From an uncultured Eubacteriales bacterium (GTDB taxonomy: Bacteria > Bacillota > Clostridia > Oscillospirales > Acutalibacteraceae), in the NCBI GenBank assembly GCA_934647945.1, contig CAKUFK010000005.1:66089-130088 (forward strand): DNA of 64,000 nucleotides. The letters are read 5' to 3'. How positions within the stretch are numbered: the stretch's first letter is position 1; each line of letters begins with the position of its first letter. Both the position numbers and the translations under genes were made by a program. Below, piece by piece: positions 35,901 to 44,473 of the stretch. Under the pieces are notes generated by a model. The model did not search any database, was not told where the DNA came from, and was given only the letters and a program-made list of their open reading frames with translations.

Positions 35901-38485
35901 CCGTAGGATGCCCAGTCGGACGGAAAGATGAAATGCGCCTTGGTGTTGATGTCGTCGACGGGGCTGACATACAGGCTTCTGTCCGGGACATAATCGGCAT
36001 CGACCGGCGGCGCGATCACGTGCATGGAGGAGACATTGTTGTAGGTCTGGAAGATCCACATGCCCCGGCCGCCCACGATGTTGTCGTTGTCGCTGTACAC
36101 GGCAAAGGTATCGTCGTCGTTCAAGGAATAAAGAACCGTGCCGTCGGAGGTTTTGATTTCCAGATCGGCGAATTTCATCTGTCCTTTGGCATACCAGCCG
36201 CCGAAAATCAGCCGGGCATCGCTGTAATCCACCGTGAGGGACAGATTGATCCAGCCGTTGGTATCTGCCGTATACGTGACCAGCTCCTGCGCCGCGGCGT
36301 TGTTGACAAAGAACTTTCCGCCATCATTCATAAGCGCCAGGGACTCGATCCGGATTTTGCCCGTGACCGTCAAATCCCCCTTGTTTTGCCATTCGGACGG
36401 GAAAATCAGGTGGGCCGTCGGGTTGATATCGGTCGAGGAATCGATCATCAGATACCGGTTTGGGAGAATCCAAGTCGTCACGCTGAATTTGGAAACCTGG
36501 CTGTTTTTCCCAAACATCCAGTCCCCTTTGCTTCCCACAATGTCTGCGTCCGGGGATACCGATTCAAAAACCGGATCGGTGGACAGCCGGTACAAAAGCG
36601 TTCCGTCGGAGGCATAAATCTTCAAATCGGCGATTCTCATCCTGCCGGCCGCATTTTGCCCGCCAAATGTGAAACCACCGTCGCTGTAAGCCGCCGTTAC
36701 GGACAAATCCTCCCACCCGTTCGTGGCGGCTTCGTAGGACGCGAGGGTGTCTCCCTGCGCATTTTGGAGGAAAAAGCGCGGGCTGCTGCCCAGGGACGAT
36801 ATCGACTCGACCCGGACCTTGCCCGTCATCCGGAATGGTCCTTGGTTTGCCCAAGCGGAGGGGAACGTATATTCCGCCGTAGGATTGGTGTCGGAGGTGC
36901 TGTTGATAATCAGTTCCCGCTCCGGCCCGTATTCACGGATGACCGGCGCCTCCTCCACCGTAGTGCAGATGAATTTCGATACGTTGTTATAGGTTGTGAA
37001 GGTCCAATATCCGGTTGTCCCGGTCAGAAGCTGATCAAAAGAACTCGAGCCGAACACCGTGTCGTCGGCAAGGGAGTAGAGCACGGTGCCATCGCTTTTT
37101 TTGATGACCAGATCGGCGAATTTCATCTGTCCGCCCGCATACCAACCGCCGAAGATCAGCCGGGCATCGCTGTACGTCACCTTTAAGGACAAGTTAATCC
37201 AGCCGTTGGTATTGCTTGGATAGGACGCGAGTTCTTTTCCGGCGAGATTGTTGACGAAAAAGTGGCAGCCCGATCCCAGAGAGGCGATGGAGTCGACTTT
37301 GATCTTGCCCGTGACCGTCATGGTTCCCGCATTCTGCCATGACGAGGGGAAGGCCAGGTAGGCGGTGGGATTGATGTCCGACGTGGAATCAATCGTGAGG
37401 ATTCTTTCAGGCCGGGCAGCCCCGCCTTTTACGGTAAATTTGGAGACGTTGTTATAGGTCTGGAAAATCCAGTTGCCCCGTCCCCCTTTTATGTCCTGAT
37501 TGAGGGCAAACGTGTCGAAGGCCGTATCGTCGGCAAGAGAATAGAGCACGGTGCCGTCGGCCTTTTTAATCACCAGATCGGCAAAACTCATTTTGCCGCG
37601 TGCATACCAGCCGCCGAAGATCAGCCGGGCGTCGCTGTAAGTCATGGTCAGGGTCAGGTCCACCCATCCGTCGGTCACCGCATTATAATTCGCTTTGGAT
37701 TGAGCGGCGGCGTTGTGGACGAAAAAGCCCGGGTTGGATCCCAGCGCGGACAGGGAAGTCACCTTGACTTTGGCCGTTACTGTCAGAGGCCCTGCATTCT
37801 GCCACGAAGAAGGAAAAATAAAATGCGCCGTCGGATTGATGTCCGATGTGGAGTCAATGGTGACGGTTCTTTCCGGCTGATAAGCGCCGGCTTCCACAGT
37901 AAATTTAGAAACATTGTTATAGGTTTGGAAAATCCAGTCGCCACGCCTTCCGCGCAGATTTTCACCGTGGGCGAAGGTATCGAACACGCTGTCGTCGGCG
38001 AGAGAATACAGCACCGTGCCGTCCGCCTTTTTGATGACCAGGTCGGCGAAGCTCATCTTGCCGCCCGCATACCAGCCGCCGAAGATCAGCCGGGCATCGC
38101 TGTATGTAACGGTCAGGGAGAGATCGACCCAGCCGTTGGTGTTGCCTTTATAGCTGACCAATTCCTTTGCTGCTGCGTTGTTGACAAAAAAGCCGGCGCC
38201 CGCCCCCAGGGACGACATGGACTCGATCCGAATTTTTCCCGTCACCGTTATCGTTCCCGCATTCTGCCACGAGGACGGGAAAATCAGGTGTGCCGTCGGG
38301 TTGATGTCCGACACGGCATCGATCTGGACCACCCTTGCCGGTTGGTAGGTCTCGGCGGCCCCTCGGAAAACCAATGCGTCCATCCCTGGAACAAGACAGG
38401 TTGTCATGGCCACGAGGGTTAGTCCTGCGATGATTTTACGCCATCTTCTTTTCCACTTCACTCTTACTGACCACCTTTCTATCAT
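32957..38485 (-). CDS. giant secreted DUF4838 protein with seven repeats and dockerin
   Basis: An 1842-residue exported protein. A signal peptide (IIAGLTLVAMTTCLVPG) is followed by seven beta-rich modules of about 156 residues (each with a PTA...FPS.W segment, YSDARLIFGGWYA and DGTVLYSLADD) to about residue 1140. A dockerin-like pair of Ca2+ loops (GDLNADGVVNAADV near 1222, GDLNGDGSITAADV near 1262) comes next, then a C-terminal DUF4838 region from about 1295 related to glycoside hydrolases acting on uronic-acid or hexosamine polymers. It is probably a polysaccharide-degrading enzyme. ATG 38485 is used because AGGGGA lies 7 nt upstream. An in-frame start at 38536 is less likely. Confidence 0.82.
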   Translation of the reverse strand: MIERWSVRVKWKRRWRKIIAGLTLVAMTTCLVPGMDALVFRGAAETYQPARVVQIDAVSDINPTAHLIFPSSWQNAGTITVTGKIRIESMSSLGAGAGFFVNNAAAKELVSYKGNTNGWVDLSLTVTYSDARLIFGGWYAGGKMSFADLVIKKADGTVLYSLADDSVFDTFAHGENLRGRRGDWIFQTYNNVSKFTVEAGAYQPERTVTIDSTSDINPTAHFIFPSSWQNAGPLTVTAKVKVTSLSALGSNPGFFVHNAAAQSKANYNAVTDGWVDLTLTMTYSDARLIFGGWYARGKMSFADLVIKKADGTVLYSLADDTAFDTFALNQDIKGGRGNWIFQTYNNVSKFTVKGGAARPERILTIDSTSDINPTAYLAFPSSWQNAGTMTVTGKIKVDSIASLGSGCHFFVNNLAGKELASYPSNTNGWINLSLKVTYSDARLIFGGWYAGGQMKFADLVIKKSDGTVLYSLADDTVFGSSSFDQLLTGTTGYWTFTTYNNVSKFICTTVEEAPVIREYGPERELIINSTSDTNPTAEYTFPSAWANQGPFRMTGKVRVESISSLGSSPRFFLQNAQGDTLASYEAATNGWEDLSVTAAYSDGGFTFGGQNAAGRMRIADLKIYASDGTLLYRLSTDPVFESVSPDADIVGSKGDWMFGKNSQVSKFSVTTWILPNRYLMIDSSTDINPTAHLIFPSEWQNKGDLTVTGKIRIESLALMNDGGKFFVNNAAAQELVTYTADTNGWINLSLTVDYSDARLIFGGWYAKGQMKFADLEIKTSDGTVLYSLNDDDTFAVYSDNDNIVGGRGMWIFQTYNNVSSMHVIAPPVDADYVPDRSLYVSPVDDINTKAHFIFPSDWASYGTIYLTGYLKVENFRPQNSDARFSVHNSPGVNYFTPYYADTDGFQRVVIPATYSDERYIFGSWKASGDFILADLEIRKQDGTLLYSLAEDRNFDNIGTNVDMLGSRGYWIFQNYNDEAGFKVRSKVNPARSLVIESTSDTNPTAQFVFPSAWQDAGRLHLTGKMKINGFSPLGSDANVYIGNAAGASFKTFTGNTKNWETLAITAEYGDGRFVLGGWNAAGKITFADLEITNDKGEVLYSLADDPAFDGLEAQTDIAGERGGWSLQKHDHVSRFVLLDGRQWDYTMTSGRYTVSGGIISAAVSSSAAEDFLADIDPGIDGTVKLFEGTAPVTTGFTATGMTVSLYNRGGQKLSEYTVAVKGDLNADGVVNAADVTEMQAHIAGTKSFTGVFLQAGDLNGDGSITAADVPLLQQLAAAYADEAGNTVIDSYQDIVTMTPSQNGANSGTLTVVGPGSEPARIVVSAFAPSKVMEAAEFLQETIYDMTGTRLEIVDDTAVHTGNLLLVGDSRYTRRLGMPRLSGYPESEKVLLMTRGNRLVLMGNDCGNYTGTYNAVTMFLESLGCGWFGPEALWEEIPDVSSISVGSYQIEHTPQFTNRINRVYDSNREMGTRWYQGGDKMLFGHGLPSLVSRESYFSAHPEWFCLINGQRNPYGVDWWQYCYSNQALATEIAGKVIQFFDRNPDYTQYTLAANDGWYEGWCECSACAALGSRTDQILTFTNRVAAIVGEKYPDKKLTVLSYFANFYAPTRNFTMEPNLEIQFTRETNMYQPVSSGFNMGSSYYPETGNTYTVTWKDNVANWQARTGCENYGIWEWYCVAAAKPEWQYIPWVQGRVAIQNQQYWKSIGADYIYYDQGPLPGYYETQDDYDLRWPLWYVASKGMWDASLTSEQILKDACRKLYGSAADAMYGYYKCLEDISAECTARSVVWYSAPANQMYTSANINRVNATVATVRQSLSGVTATQRARIENQIALWETAKQHI
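35060..38345 (-). repeat. seven tandem ~470-bp coding repeats
   Basis: Modules begin near 38345, 37878, 37412, 36935, 36465, 35990 and 35525, a spacing of 465-477 bp. The first three and the fifth are most alike at DNA level. The sixth and seventh are more diverged. Each probably forms one carbohydrate-binding-like beta-sandwich. Confidence 0.85.
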
Positions 38486-38907
38486 TTGCATTTCCCCTGT
38501 ATCATCATCATGCATAATATTTTTCAACTTATACATTTCAAATGATACGTATTATACTATAACGCAATCCTCGCAAAAAACAACGTTTTAATTTATGGGT
38601 AGACATGTCCATATTTGTTATAATTTGGCAATGTGTAGATTTTGCCCGGTTTATATGTTGAATATAGCAATTATTATACTTTGGGTATTCTATATGCTGG
38701 CGGGAGCGCCATCCTGAAACGCAGTCCAGCGTTTGAAAAGAGCGGTTAAAAAGCATCAGCTTTTCAGATCAAAGCCCAAGAGCAGGGCCATCTTTTTCGA
38801 GTAATACAGCCGATTCGCAAGAGAGCCTGGCCTTTTTGTCACCTTTTTTCGGTAAACCGCTATATTGGTAGGGTAGTGAACTGTTACGATTGAAGGAGGC
38901 ATCCCCG
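38486..38907. promoter_or_regulatory. AT-rich divergent intergenic region
   Basis: It separates the giant gene (-) from the spore-enzyme-like pair (+). On the minus strand TATAAT lies at 38551-38556 with a poor -35. On the plus strand the 60 bp before 38908 include TTGTCA and a TATAT tract. I see no credible gene. The low GC contrasts with both flanks. Confidence 0.4.
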
Positions 38908-39504
38908 ATGGATAAACAGGCGTTTGACGCAATGGTCCGACAGTATGCGGCCGACCTGATGGGTATGGCGGCACGCAGTACGCTTCCGCCGGAACCCGCT
39001 TCCCCTCCGACAGAGGAAACGAGCCCCCAGCCAGAGGCCCCTGCTCCGATAGAACCCGACGAAGGAGTCGAAATTAATCCGCCTGAATCCGGTCCCGGCG
39101 TGGATCCGCTGCAGCCGGCGGTCCCTGAACCGGAGAGCTACGAGAGCTTTCTCGCCGATAATCCCCAAATGGGTGAGCTGCGCATCCAGGCCTCCGCCGG
39201 CGGGCGGGCTGTGCCGATTTCCGGAGCGGAAGTCACCGTTTCCCGGGATTTTGCCGACGGCAGCAGGGTGTTTGCCACCGGCATTACCGATGGCAGCGGT
39301 ATCCTGGATGGTATCCGGCTGCCCGCTCCCGACAAAGGCCGCTCCCAAAGCCCGGAACCAGGCAAACCGTCCTATGCGGCGTATACCGTCACGGTGTCCC
39401 ATCCGCAGTTCCAGACCCAGGTGTTTACCCAGGTGCCGGTTTTCGAAGGGATCAAGTCTATCCAGCCCGTCCGGTTCGTGCCGGCGCGGCCGGACTTTCA
39501 ATAG
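38908..39504 (+). CDS. Pro-rich protein with carboxypeptidase-regulatory-like domain
   Basis: A 198-residue protein. The first ~30 residues are helical (MDKQAFDAMVRQYAADLMGM), then a Pro/Glu-rich linker of about 50 residues, then a beta domain (GELRIQASAGGRAVPISGAEVTVS...) that resembles the carboxypeptidase regulatory fold. No signal peptide. It sits 12 bp before the peptidoglycan-binding gene and is presumably its partner. GAAGGAGG sets the start. Confidence 0.65.
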   Translation: MDKQAFDAMVRQYAADLMGMAARSTLPPEPASPPTEETSPQPEAPAPIEPDEGVEINPPESGPGVDPLQPAVPEPESYESFLADNPQMGELRIQASAGGRAVPISGAEVTVSRDFADGSRVFATGITDGSGILDGIRLPAPDKGRSQSPEPGKPSYAAYTVTVSHPQFQTQVFTQVPVFEGIKSIQPVRFVPARPDFQ

Positions 39505-39516
39505 GGAGGCGTCTAC

Positions 39517-40863
39517 ATGAACGGCAACATAGACCGTCCGGTCATTCCGGAAACCATTACCGTCCATCTCGGTGCCCCGGACCAGGCCGCGGAAAACGTC
39601 ACGATCCCCTTTGCCGAATACATTAAAAACGTCGCCTCCAGTGAGATCTATCCCACCTGGCCGGAGGCCGCCATCCGGGCCAATATCCTCGCGCAAATCA
39701 GCTTCGCCCTCAATCGGATCTATACCGAGCACTATCCCAGCCAGGGATATGATTTCGATATTACAAACAACACCCAATACGACCAGAACTTCGTCCGCAA
39801 CCGGGATATATTCGAAAACATCTCCCAGATCGTGGATGACATTTTTAACGATTATGTGGTGCGGCAGGGCAGCGTCGAGCCGCTTTTCACCCAGTATTGC
39901 AACGGAACCACCTCCACCTGCGACGGCCTGTCCCAATGGGGTACGGTGGATCTCGCGGATCAGGGACTGATACCCTACGAAATACTCCAGTACTATTTCG
40001 GTGATGATATCAATATCGTGTTTGGCGCGCCGGTGCAGGGCATCGAGCGCTCCTATCCCGGTGTCCCCCTGCGCCAGGGCAGTGCCGGCGAGGATGTGCG
40101 GATCCTCCAGCGGCAGCTCAACCGGATATCCGACAACTATCCGGCAATCCCCAAGCTGCTGGTGGACGGGTTTTTCGGCGTGGAAACCGAGGCGGCGGTC
40201 AGGGAATTCCAGCGCATTTTCAACCTGACTCCCGACGGGATCGTGGGAAAAGCAACCTGGTACAAGATCAAAAAGACATACAACGGCGTCAAGGGCCTGT
40301 CAGAGCTATACTCCGAGGGCATCTCCTTCGATGAGGCTCAGCGGCAGTTCTCCCGGCAGCTTCAGCTGGGGGACACCGGCAACCCTGTACGGGTCGCCCA
40401 ATATTATCTGGCCATCATCTCTTATTTTGACGACCAGATTCCCCAAGTTCTCATCGACGGCAATTTCGATGAAAACACCCTGAACGGCGTGCAGGCTTTC
40501 CAGCGGGAATACGGCTTGGACCCCACCGGCGTGATCGACCGGGAAACCTGGAACCGCATGATGCAGGTGTATGCGGATACCATAGCATCGGTCCCGCCCG
40601 AGACGCTTGAAGGGAGCGAGGAGATCTATCCGGGGCGCTTCCTCACACTGGGGATGCAGGGGGACGATGTACGCCAGCTCCAGATTTTCCTGCAGGAGGC
40701 TGCCGCCCGCCATAGCTTCATTCCGTCCGTGGAGGCCACCGGCACCTTCGATCAGGCCACTGAGGATGCGGTAAAAGCCGTGCAGGACAATCAAGGCCTG
40801 GAAGGCAACGGCGCGGTGGGTCCGATCACCTGGAATCGGATTGTACGGTTGGCGCGCCGCTAG
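39517..40863 (+). CDS. SleC-like protein, SpoIID-type domain plus three PG-binding repeats
   Basis: A 448-residue protein. An N-terminal region (IPFAEYIKNVASSEIYPTWP, then ALNRIYTEHYPSQGYDFDIT) resembles the SpoIID/LytB-like domain of clostridial cortex-lytic enzyme SleC. Three peptidoglycan_binding_1 repeats follow (VDGFFGVETEAAVREFQ, IDGNFDENTLNGVQAFQ and ATGTFDQATEDAVKAVQ). There is no signal peptide, as expected if it is made in the mother cell or spore. A role in spore cortex lysis is inferred from the family. It ends in TAG and is followed by a terminator. Confidence 0.75.
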   Translation: MNGNIDRPVIPETITVHLGAPDQAAENVTIPFAEYIKNVASSEIYPTWPEAAIRANILAQISFALNRIYTEHYPSQGYDFDITNNTQYDQNFVRNRDIFENISQIVDDIFNDYVVRQGSVEPLFTQYCNGTTSTCDGLSQWGTVDLADQGLIPYEILQYYFGDDINIVFGAPVQGIERSYPGVPLRQGSAGEDVRILQRQLNRISDNYPAIPKLLVDGFFGVETEAAVREFQRIFNLTPDGIVGKATWYKIKKTYNGVKGLSELYSEGISFDEAQRQFSRQLQLGDTGNPVRVAQYYLAIISYFDDQIPQVLIDGNFDENTLNGVQAFQREYGLDPTGVIDRETWNRMMQVYADTIASVPPETLEGSEEIYPGRFLTLGMQGDDVRQLQIFLQEAAARHSFIPSVEATGTFDQATEDAVKAVQDNQGLEGNGAVGPITWNRIVRLARR

Positions 40864-40940
40864 CACAGGATCGCCGGCCTGAAGCACGGCCAAACAGTCA
40901 AAAATAGAATGGGACACCCCCAGATTGACGCAAAAAGCGC

Positions 40941-40981
40941 CCGGAAACCGTCTATATCATCGGTTTCCGGACGTCTTTTTT
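40941..40981 (+). terminator. intrinsic terminator after the SleC-like gene
   Basis: Perfect 10-bp stem CCGGAAACCG / CGGTTTCCGG with a 10-nt loop, then ACGTC and six Ts. Confidence 0.85.
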
Positions 40982-41388
40982 GGCTGGGGATGCTTACGAC
41001 GTGTGACGCATGGTCTTTTGGCCGGAATGCAGATATAATACGGCGGCTCTTGGCTCTCTTCCGTCTTGTCCAGCTCCATGGCTCCAAAATCCGATGGCAG
41101 CAATCCCATCGGAACGTTGATGTTTGTGGTGTTTTGTTCACACAAGGGATAATGAGTGAAACATAATCACACATATAACAAAAATCGACCATTGACTAAA
41201 TAGATTATTGGATATATTGTAAGAGTGTCTGAAATTTTGGTCCATCTTCGGCATCGGATTGCCTCATCTTTGCGCTGACGGTTGGAGCGGTGATAGGGCG
41301 ACACTTCCGGTTCGGCCTGTGATGGGGCCCAAAGTCTAGGGCACATATCGCAAGGGCAACCCCAAACTATCTACGGGGCAGCAAGGAG
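40982..41388. other. gene-free start of the accessory zone
   Basis: No intact gene is visible. Short broken frames resemble coding sequence near 41230-41330, such as one with a hydrophobic run IFALTVGAVIGRHF, but they carry stops. I read this as decayed sequence. Confidence 0.4.
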
Positions 41389-41544
41389 ATGCTGGATTTT
41401 AGGGATCCGTCCCTGCAACGAAACTGCACGATGGGGAACGATACCGAGGGCGGTGCCGATGCTGTGGCTATACGTCTGGCGTATACGGAGTACACAGGCG
41501 GAGATTGCCGTATAGAAAAGATGTACAGCGAGGAGGGCTCATGA
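41389..41544 (+). CDS. small orphan ORF or C-terminal gene remnant
   Basis: 51 residues with coding-like composition (MLDFRDPSLQRNCTMGND, then EGGADAVAIRLAYTEY). The same frame is open back to about 41313 but holds no start there. Its TGA overlaps the ATG of the next, broken paralogue (ATGA), as in a translationally coupled pair. It may be the tail of a truncated gene. I do not recognise it. Confidence 0.35.
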   Translation: MLDFRDPSLQRNCTMGNDTEGGADAVAIRLAYTEYTGGDCRIEKMYSEEGS

Positions 41545-41625
41545 CTTGAAAAAAGAAAGCTCTGCGCGCCTTGATATGGTTGGCAATCCTGCTCGCCGTT
41601 TTGATTTCCGTCGGCATCTCTTATG
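41541..41625 (+). pseudogene. 5' fragment of the small membrane paralogue family
   Basis: This 85-bp stretch matches the first 85 bp of the gene at 43531 with two differences. One turns codon 3 (CGA) into TGA. Similarity stops abruptly after the membrane segment. The ribosome site GAGGAGG is retained. It is a truncated, nonsense-bearing copy. Confidence 0.8.
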
Positions 41626-41740
41626 GACCGGCATCATAAAGTCCTCATTGCCATAGTTGTTTTCCCTGATTTGAATGAGGTTATGGCATTCATCATATAA
41701 TCGTCCAACCGTGTTTGTGGTATTCTCCAGTCCTGACGAA

Positions 41741-41867
41741 GGGCTCAAGTTCTGGGTCGATTTTGCCAAAATAGCAGCTGCGTTTTGGGGCAGTGAATCG
41801 TACGGCATACTCATCATCTACCGGCGTACTTTCCCAATGAATGGTGACACCCTTATAGGAGATGAAG
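41741..41867 (-). pseudogene. inverted internal fragment of the same paralogue family
   Basis: Read on the minus strand this gives LFISYKGVTIHWES then APKRSCYFGKIDPELEP, closely matching residues 49-91 of the protein at 43531. It lies in opposite orientation to the 5' fragment at 41541, so the ancestral gene was cut and inverted. Flanking sequence in the same frame does not match the family. Confidence 0.75.
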
Positions 41868-42191
41868 AGAATGGGTGTATTATAAAACTCACTACTCCTG
41901 CCGGTGTTATGATTACCATAACGGATAATATTTGTCAGTATTTAATAGAGACATATAAATACAACATTTCATTACTCAATCTTTATAATGACCTGCCTGC
42001 AGATGGATTTATATAAGGACGTGCACAAAGTTATTTGCATGTTTCTACATTGGTAGTTTCTTGGGAAACTAAATTCAAGATGGACTTGCACTCGATATTA
42101 CGACGACTTTTTTATGGAGAAGACTATAAACGAGGTGTGTTTGTCGAAGCGAACATATACGCTTAATACCGGTTTTTTGGAGGGAACCGAT

Positions 42192-43100
42192 ATGAAACGC
42201 CATAGGATCAGGCAATGGGTTCTCGTGGGGATCTGTGGGGGTGCGCTTTTGCTGGCCGGCGGATTGGGATATGGGTACGTCACGGACTTCCGGCCGGGAT
42301 CACCAGTGTATTCCTCTCTCGCCGCCTATCGGGATCAGGTGGCGGAAACGGGCGAGGAGCTCTTCACATACACCAACGATACGGTGTATGCCGCCGTGCG
42401 GGACGTTGGGGGCGATACCCCCTATCTGGATGTACAGATCCTGGAAAAACGGCTGTTCTGGTGGACTCTCCGGCACTTTGAAAGTGCCTATTATCCGGTC
42501 ATGCCAGTGAAAGTCGGCGACCAGGTCCTGCTGATCGGTAGCTATACCGGATGGAATGCCGGTGAAGCCGCGAAGGTTCGTCTCCGTGGCGAAAACGGGG
42601 AGATCCGGCTGCCCCGGAAGCAGGAGCGGTTCCTCTGCCGCGGAGCTTCCTATCTCGGCTACGCCTTCGACATGGATCCGGATTTTCGCGGCGGCTGGCG
42701 AATCGAATATCTTGACAAAGAAGGCGACCCGCTCCCCGACCTCTCTCCGAGAAGCGTAAACGATGCGGCAGTCCGTCGAGTTGTCCGCGGCCGGCCCGAT
42801 GTCGCGATAGACAAGGAGGCCAAAGAGCCGCTTTTGGAAGAGGCCGCCCTGCTCTTCGCTGCCGGGGAACCGTCCGAGCCCTTCTCCCCTGCCGGAACGG
42901 CTCTGGTGCTGGATATTCTGGTAACCGAACTCCATCCAGGCCCGCTTTATCGCTCGGGCGAGGCCTATACCCGGTTGCTCTTTTCCCTGCTGGACGACGG
43001 CCGGCTCGGCATCCTGACCGAGGCGCCGGAGCGGGAGCCGGTGTATACCGTTAGTCAGGCGGAGGTGTCCGACGCTTTCCGAGCGGCTCTGGAACCGTAG
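42192..43100 (+). CDS. single-pass membrane protein of unknown function
   Basis: A 302-residue protein. A membrane segment near the N-terminus (WVLVGICGGALLLAGGLGYGYV) anchors an extracytoplasmic domain with several beta-like stretches and a late FSLLDDGRLGILTE. I do not recognise the family. ATG 42192 is chosen because GGAGGG precedes it. Its composition is GC-rich like the core genome, unlike the decayed neighbours. Confidence 0.65.
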   Translation: MKRHRIRQWVLVGICGGALLLAGGLGYGYVTDFRPGSPVYSSLAAYRDQVAETGEELFTYTNDTVYAAVRDVGGDTPYLDVQILEKRLFWWTLRHFESAYYPVMPVKVGDQVLLIGSYTGWNAGEAAKVRLRGENGEIRLPRKQERFLCRGASYLGYAFDMDPDFRGGWRIEYLDKEGDPLPDLSPRSVNDAAVRRVVRGRPDVAIDKEAKEPLLEEAALLFAAGEPSEPFSPAGTALVLDILVTELHPGPLYRSGEAYTRLLFSLLDDGRLGILTEAPEREPVYTVSQAEVSDAFRAALEP

Positions 43101-43182
43101 GAGGGGGGATCTCGCGGTCTGTCTGCGACGGCCGAACCGGCAATGAAAGTGATTATTGTCGGGGAAGAATTCGTAAAAGTGA

Positions 43183-43503
43183 ATGGGATTCTTCATGCAT
43201 CAAAACAACAATTACTTAAATTCTGTCGAATCCATGCTGCATTCCTGCATGAATGTGGCAGATACGGTCATCCGTAACAACTATATGGCGTGTTCCTCAA
43301 CTCTCGACAACGATCCCATCGGTACCAACCGATATATTGAGGGGATACAAAGTACCAGTTATATCACACATACTATTGTAGACGCATGGGGAACCCCACA
43401 AGTTTTTTACCAGCTTTACGAAACCATAGATTATTCGGTGATGAGTGGCGATTATTATGGCATCGACTATGCACGCGGCGATTTTTCCTGGGTCGAATTG
43501 TGA
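43183..43503 (+). pseudogene. chimeric ORF, start copied from the 44660 gene
   Basis: The first ~20 codons (GFFMHQNNNYL then SVESMLH) and about 65 bp of DNA match the N-terminal part of the gene at 44660. The remaining ~85 residues (LDNDPIGTNRYIEG, then VMSGDYYGIDYARGDFSWVEL) are unrelated and unrecognised. No ribosome site precedes the ATG. It looks like a recombination product in which a displaced C-terminus was joined to a copied N-terminus. Confidence 0.55.
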
Positions 43504-43530
43504 GAACATGACGCGATAGGAGATAGGCTC

Positions 43531-44016
43531 ATGACTCGAAAAAAGAAAGCTCTGCGCGCCTTGATATGGTCGGCAATCCTGCTCGCCGTTTTGATTTCCG
43601 TCGGCATCTCTTATGAAAAAAGAAGCTTTCGTAATTTGACCGTGGAAGAAATGGTTGATGCAACCCACGACGATCTCCTCATCTCCTATAAGGGCGTCAC
43701 CATTCATTGGGGGAGTGCATGGGTACCCGGTAACTATGCCGGACTATTCACAGCCCCAAAACGCAGCTGGTATTTTGGCAAAATCGACCCAGAACTCGAG
43801 CCCATCGTCATCACCGTCCCCGAGGAGGTCGTCCTCAAGGTCTATCCTTATGACGCATCGGAAAAGTCTGTACTGCTGGAATTCCAAAGGTATAAAGGGA
43901 TCAAGCGCACCTATCTGCTCAAGGGATTCGGGAACTTTCAAAAACATTGCGCCGTCCTGTATGAGATGACCGGCAACGCCGTTTTTTTGACGGAAGAGGC
44001 CTCCGATTCGGCGTAG
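43531..44016 (+). CDS. small membrane-anchored paralogue A1
   Basis: A 161-residue protein. It has a basic start (MTRKKKALRAL), one membrane segment (IWSAILLAVLISVGISY), then a domain of about 110 residues with YFGKIDPELEPIVITVPEEV, LKVYPYD and TYLLKGFGNFQKHCAVLYEMTGN. The last block is shared with paralogues at 44660 and 45180 (pattern: Y.L..(Y/F)G(D/N)F..H/Y...LY(D/E)(M/I)T.(N/D)). I do not recognise it outside this window. It probably faces the cell exterior. Confidence 0.7.
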   Translation: MTRKKKALRALIWSAILLAVLISVGISYEKRSFRNLTVEEMVDATHDDLLISYKGVTIHWGSAWVPGNYAGLFTAPKRSWYFGKIDPELEPIVITVPEEVVLKVYPYDASEKSVLLEFQRYKGIKRTYLLKGFGNFQKHCAVLYEMTGNAVFLTEEASDSA

Positions 44017-44111
44017 CGCATGAACGGGTGGCATATCGGGCTTCTGTTTTTTTCCGTCTCTTTTGTGAAGACAAGTTGCCGGGACATTTAACGAAATAGA
44101 GGAGGGATCAC

Positions 44112-44459
44112 ATGAGCGCCTGTACTTTTGAACTCCGTTGCGATTTCGTAGCTGCAAAGCAGCGTTTAGAAGAATGCGCTCTGTCCGGTGATTATAAGGG
44201 GACGGTTTTGTATGATAAATTTGAGGCGACAGAGATGGACGGACCGTCCTGTTTAATAATGCTATTTCACCAATATGAATACAGGATTTCCTATAAATTG
44301 CAGGCAGATGCGGTTGTGGGATTATTTGAGCGCCGTTCCGGTCCGCCCGTGCTGCACGTAATGAGTTATGAGGGGAAGGGGATAACCAAAAAATGGTTTG
44401 ATTTCTGTGACTATATGTCCTCGGCGTTTCGGGATGTCATCCTATCATCAAATAATTAA
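44112..44459 (+). CDS. hypothetical cytoplasmic protein
   Basis: A 115-residue protein with no membrane segment. Features are LEECALSGDYKGTVLYDKF and HQYEYRISYKLQAD. It is preceded by GAGGAGGG. I do not recognise it. It lies between two members of the small membrane family and might be an accessory or immunity-type protein, but nothing in the sequence proves this. Confidence 0.6.
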   Translation: MSACTFELRCDFVAAKQRLEECALSGDYKGTVLYDKFEATEMDGPSCLIMLFHQYEYRISYKLQADAVVGLFERRSGPPVLHVMSYEGKGITKKWFDFCDYMSSAFRDVILSSNN

Positions 44460-44473
44460 GTACGAGGGCTCCT

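Noticed and set aside
32753..38485. Cellulosome-type system
   Set aside because: Only one dockerin-like module is seen and no cohesin or scaffoldin. The idea cannot be supported from this window.
38756..38974. Small minus-strand gene before the SleC-like pair
   Set aside because: No ribosome site or recognisable domain, and it overlaps the start of a well-supported plus-strand gene.
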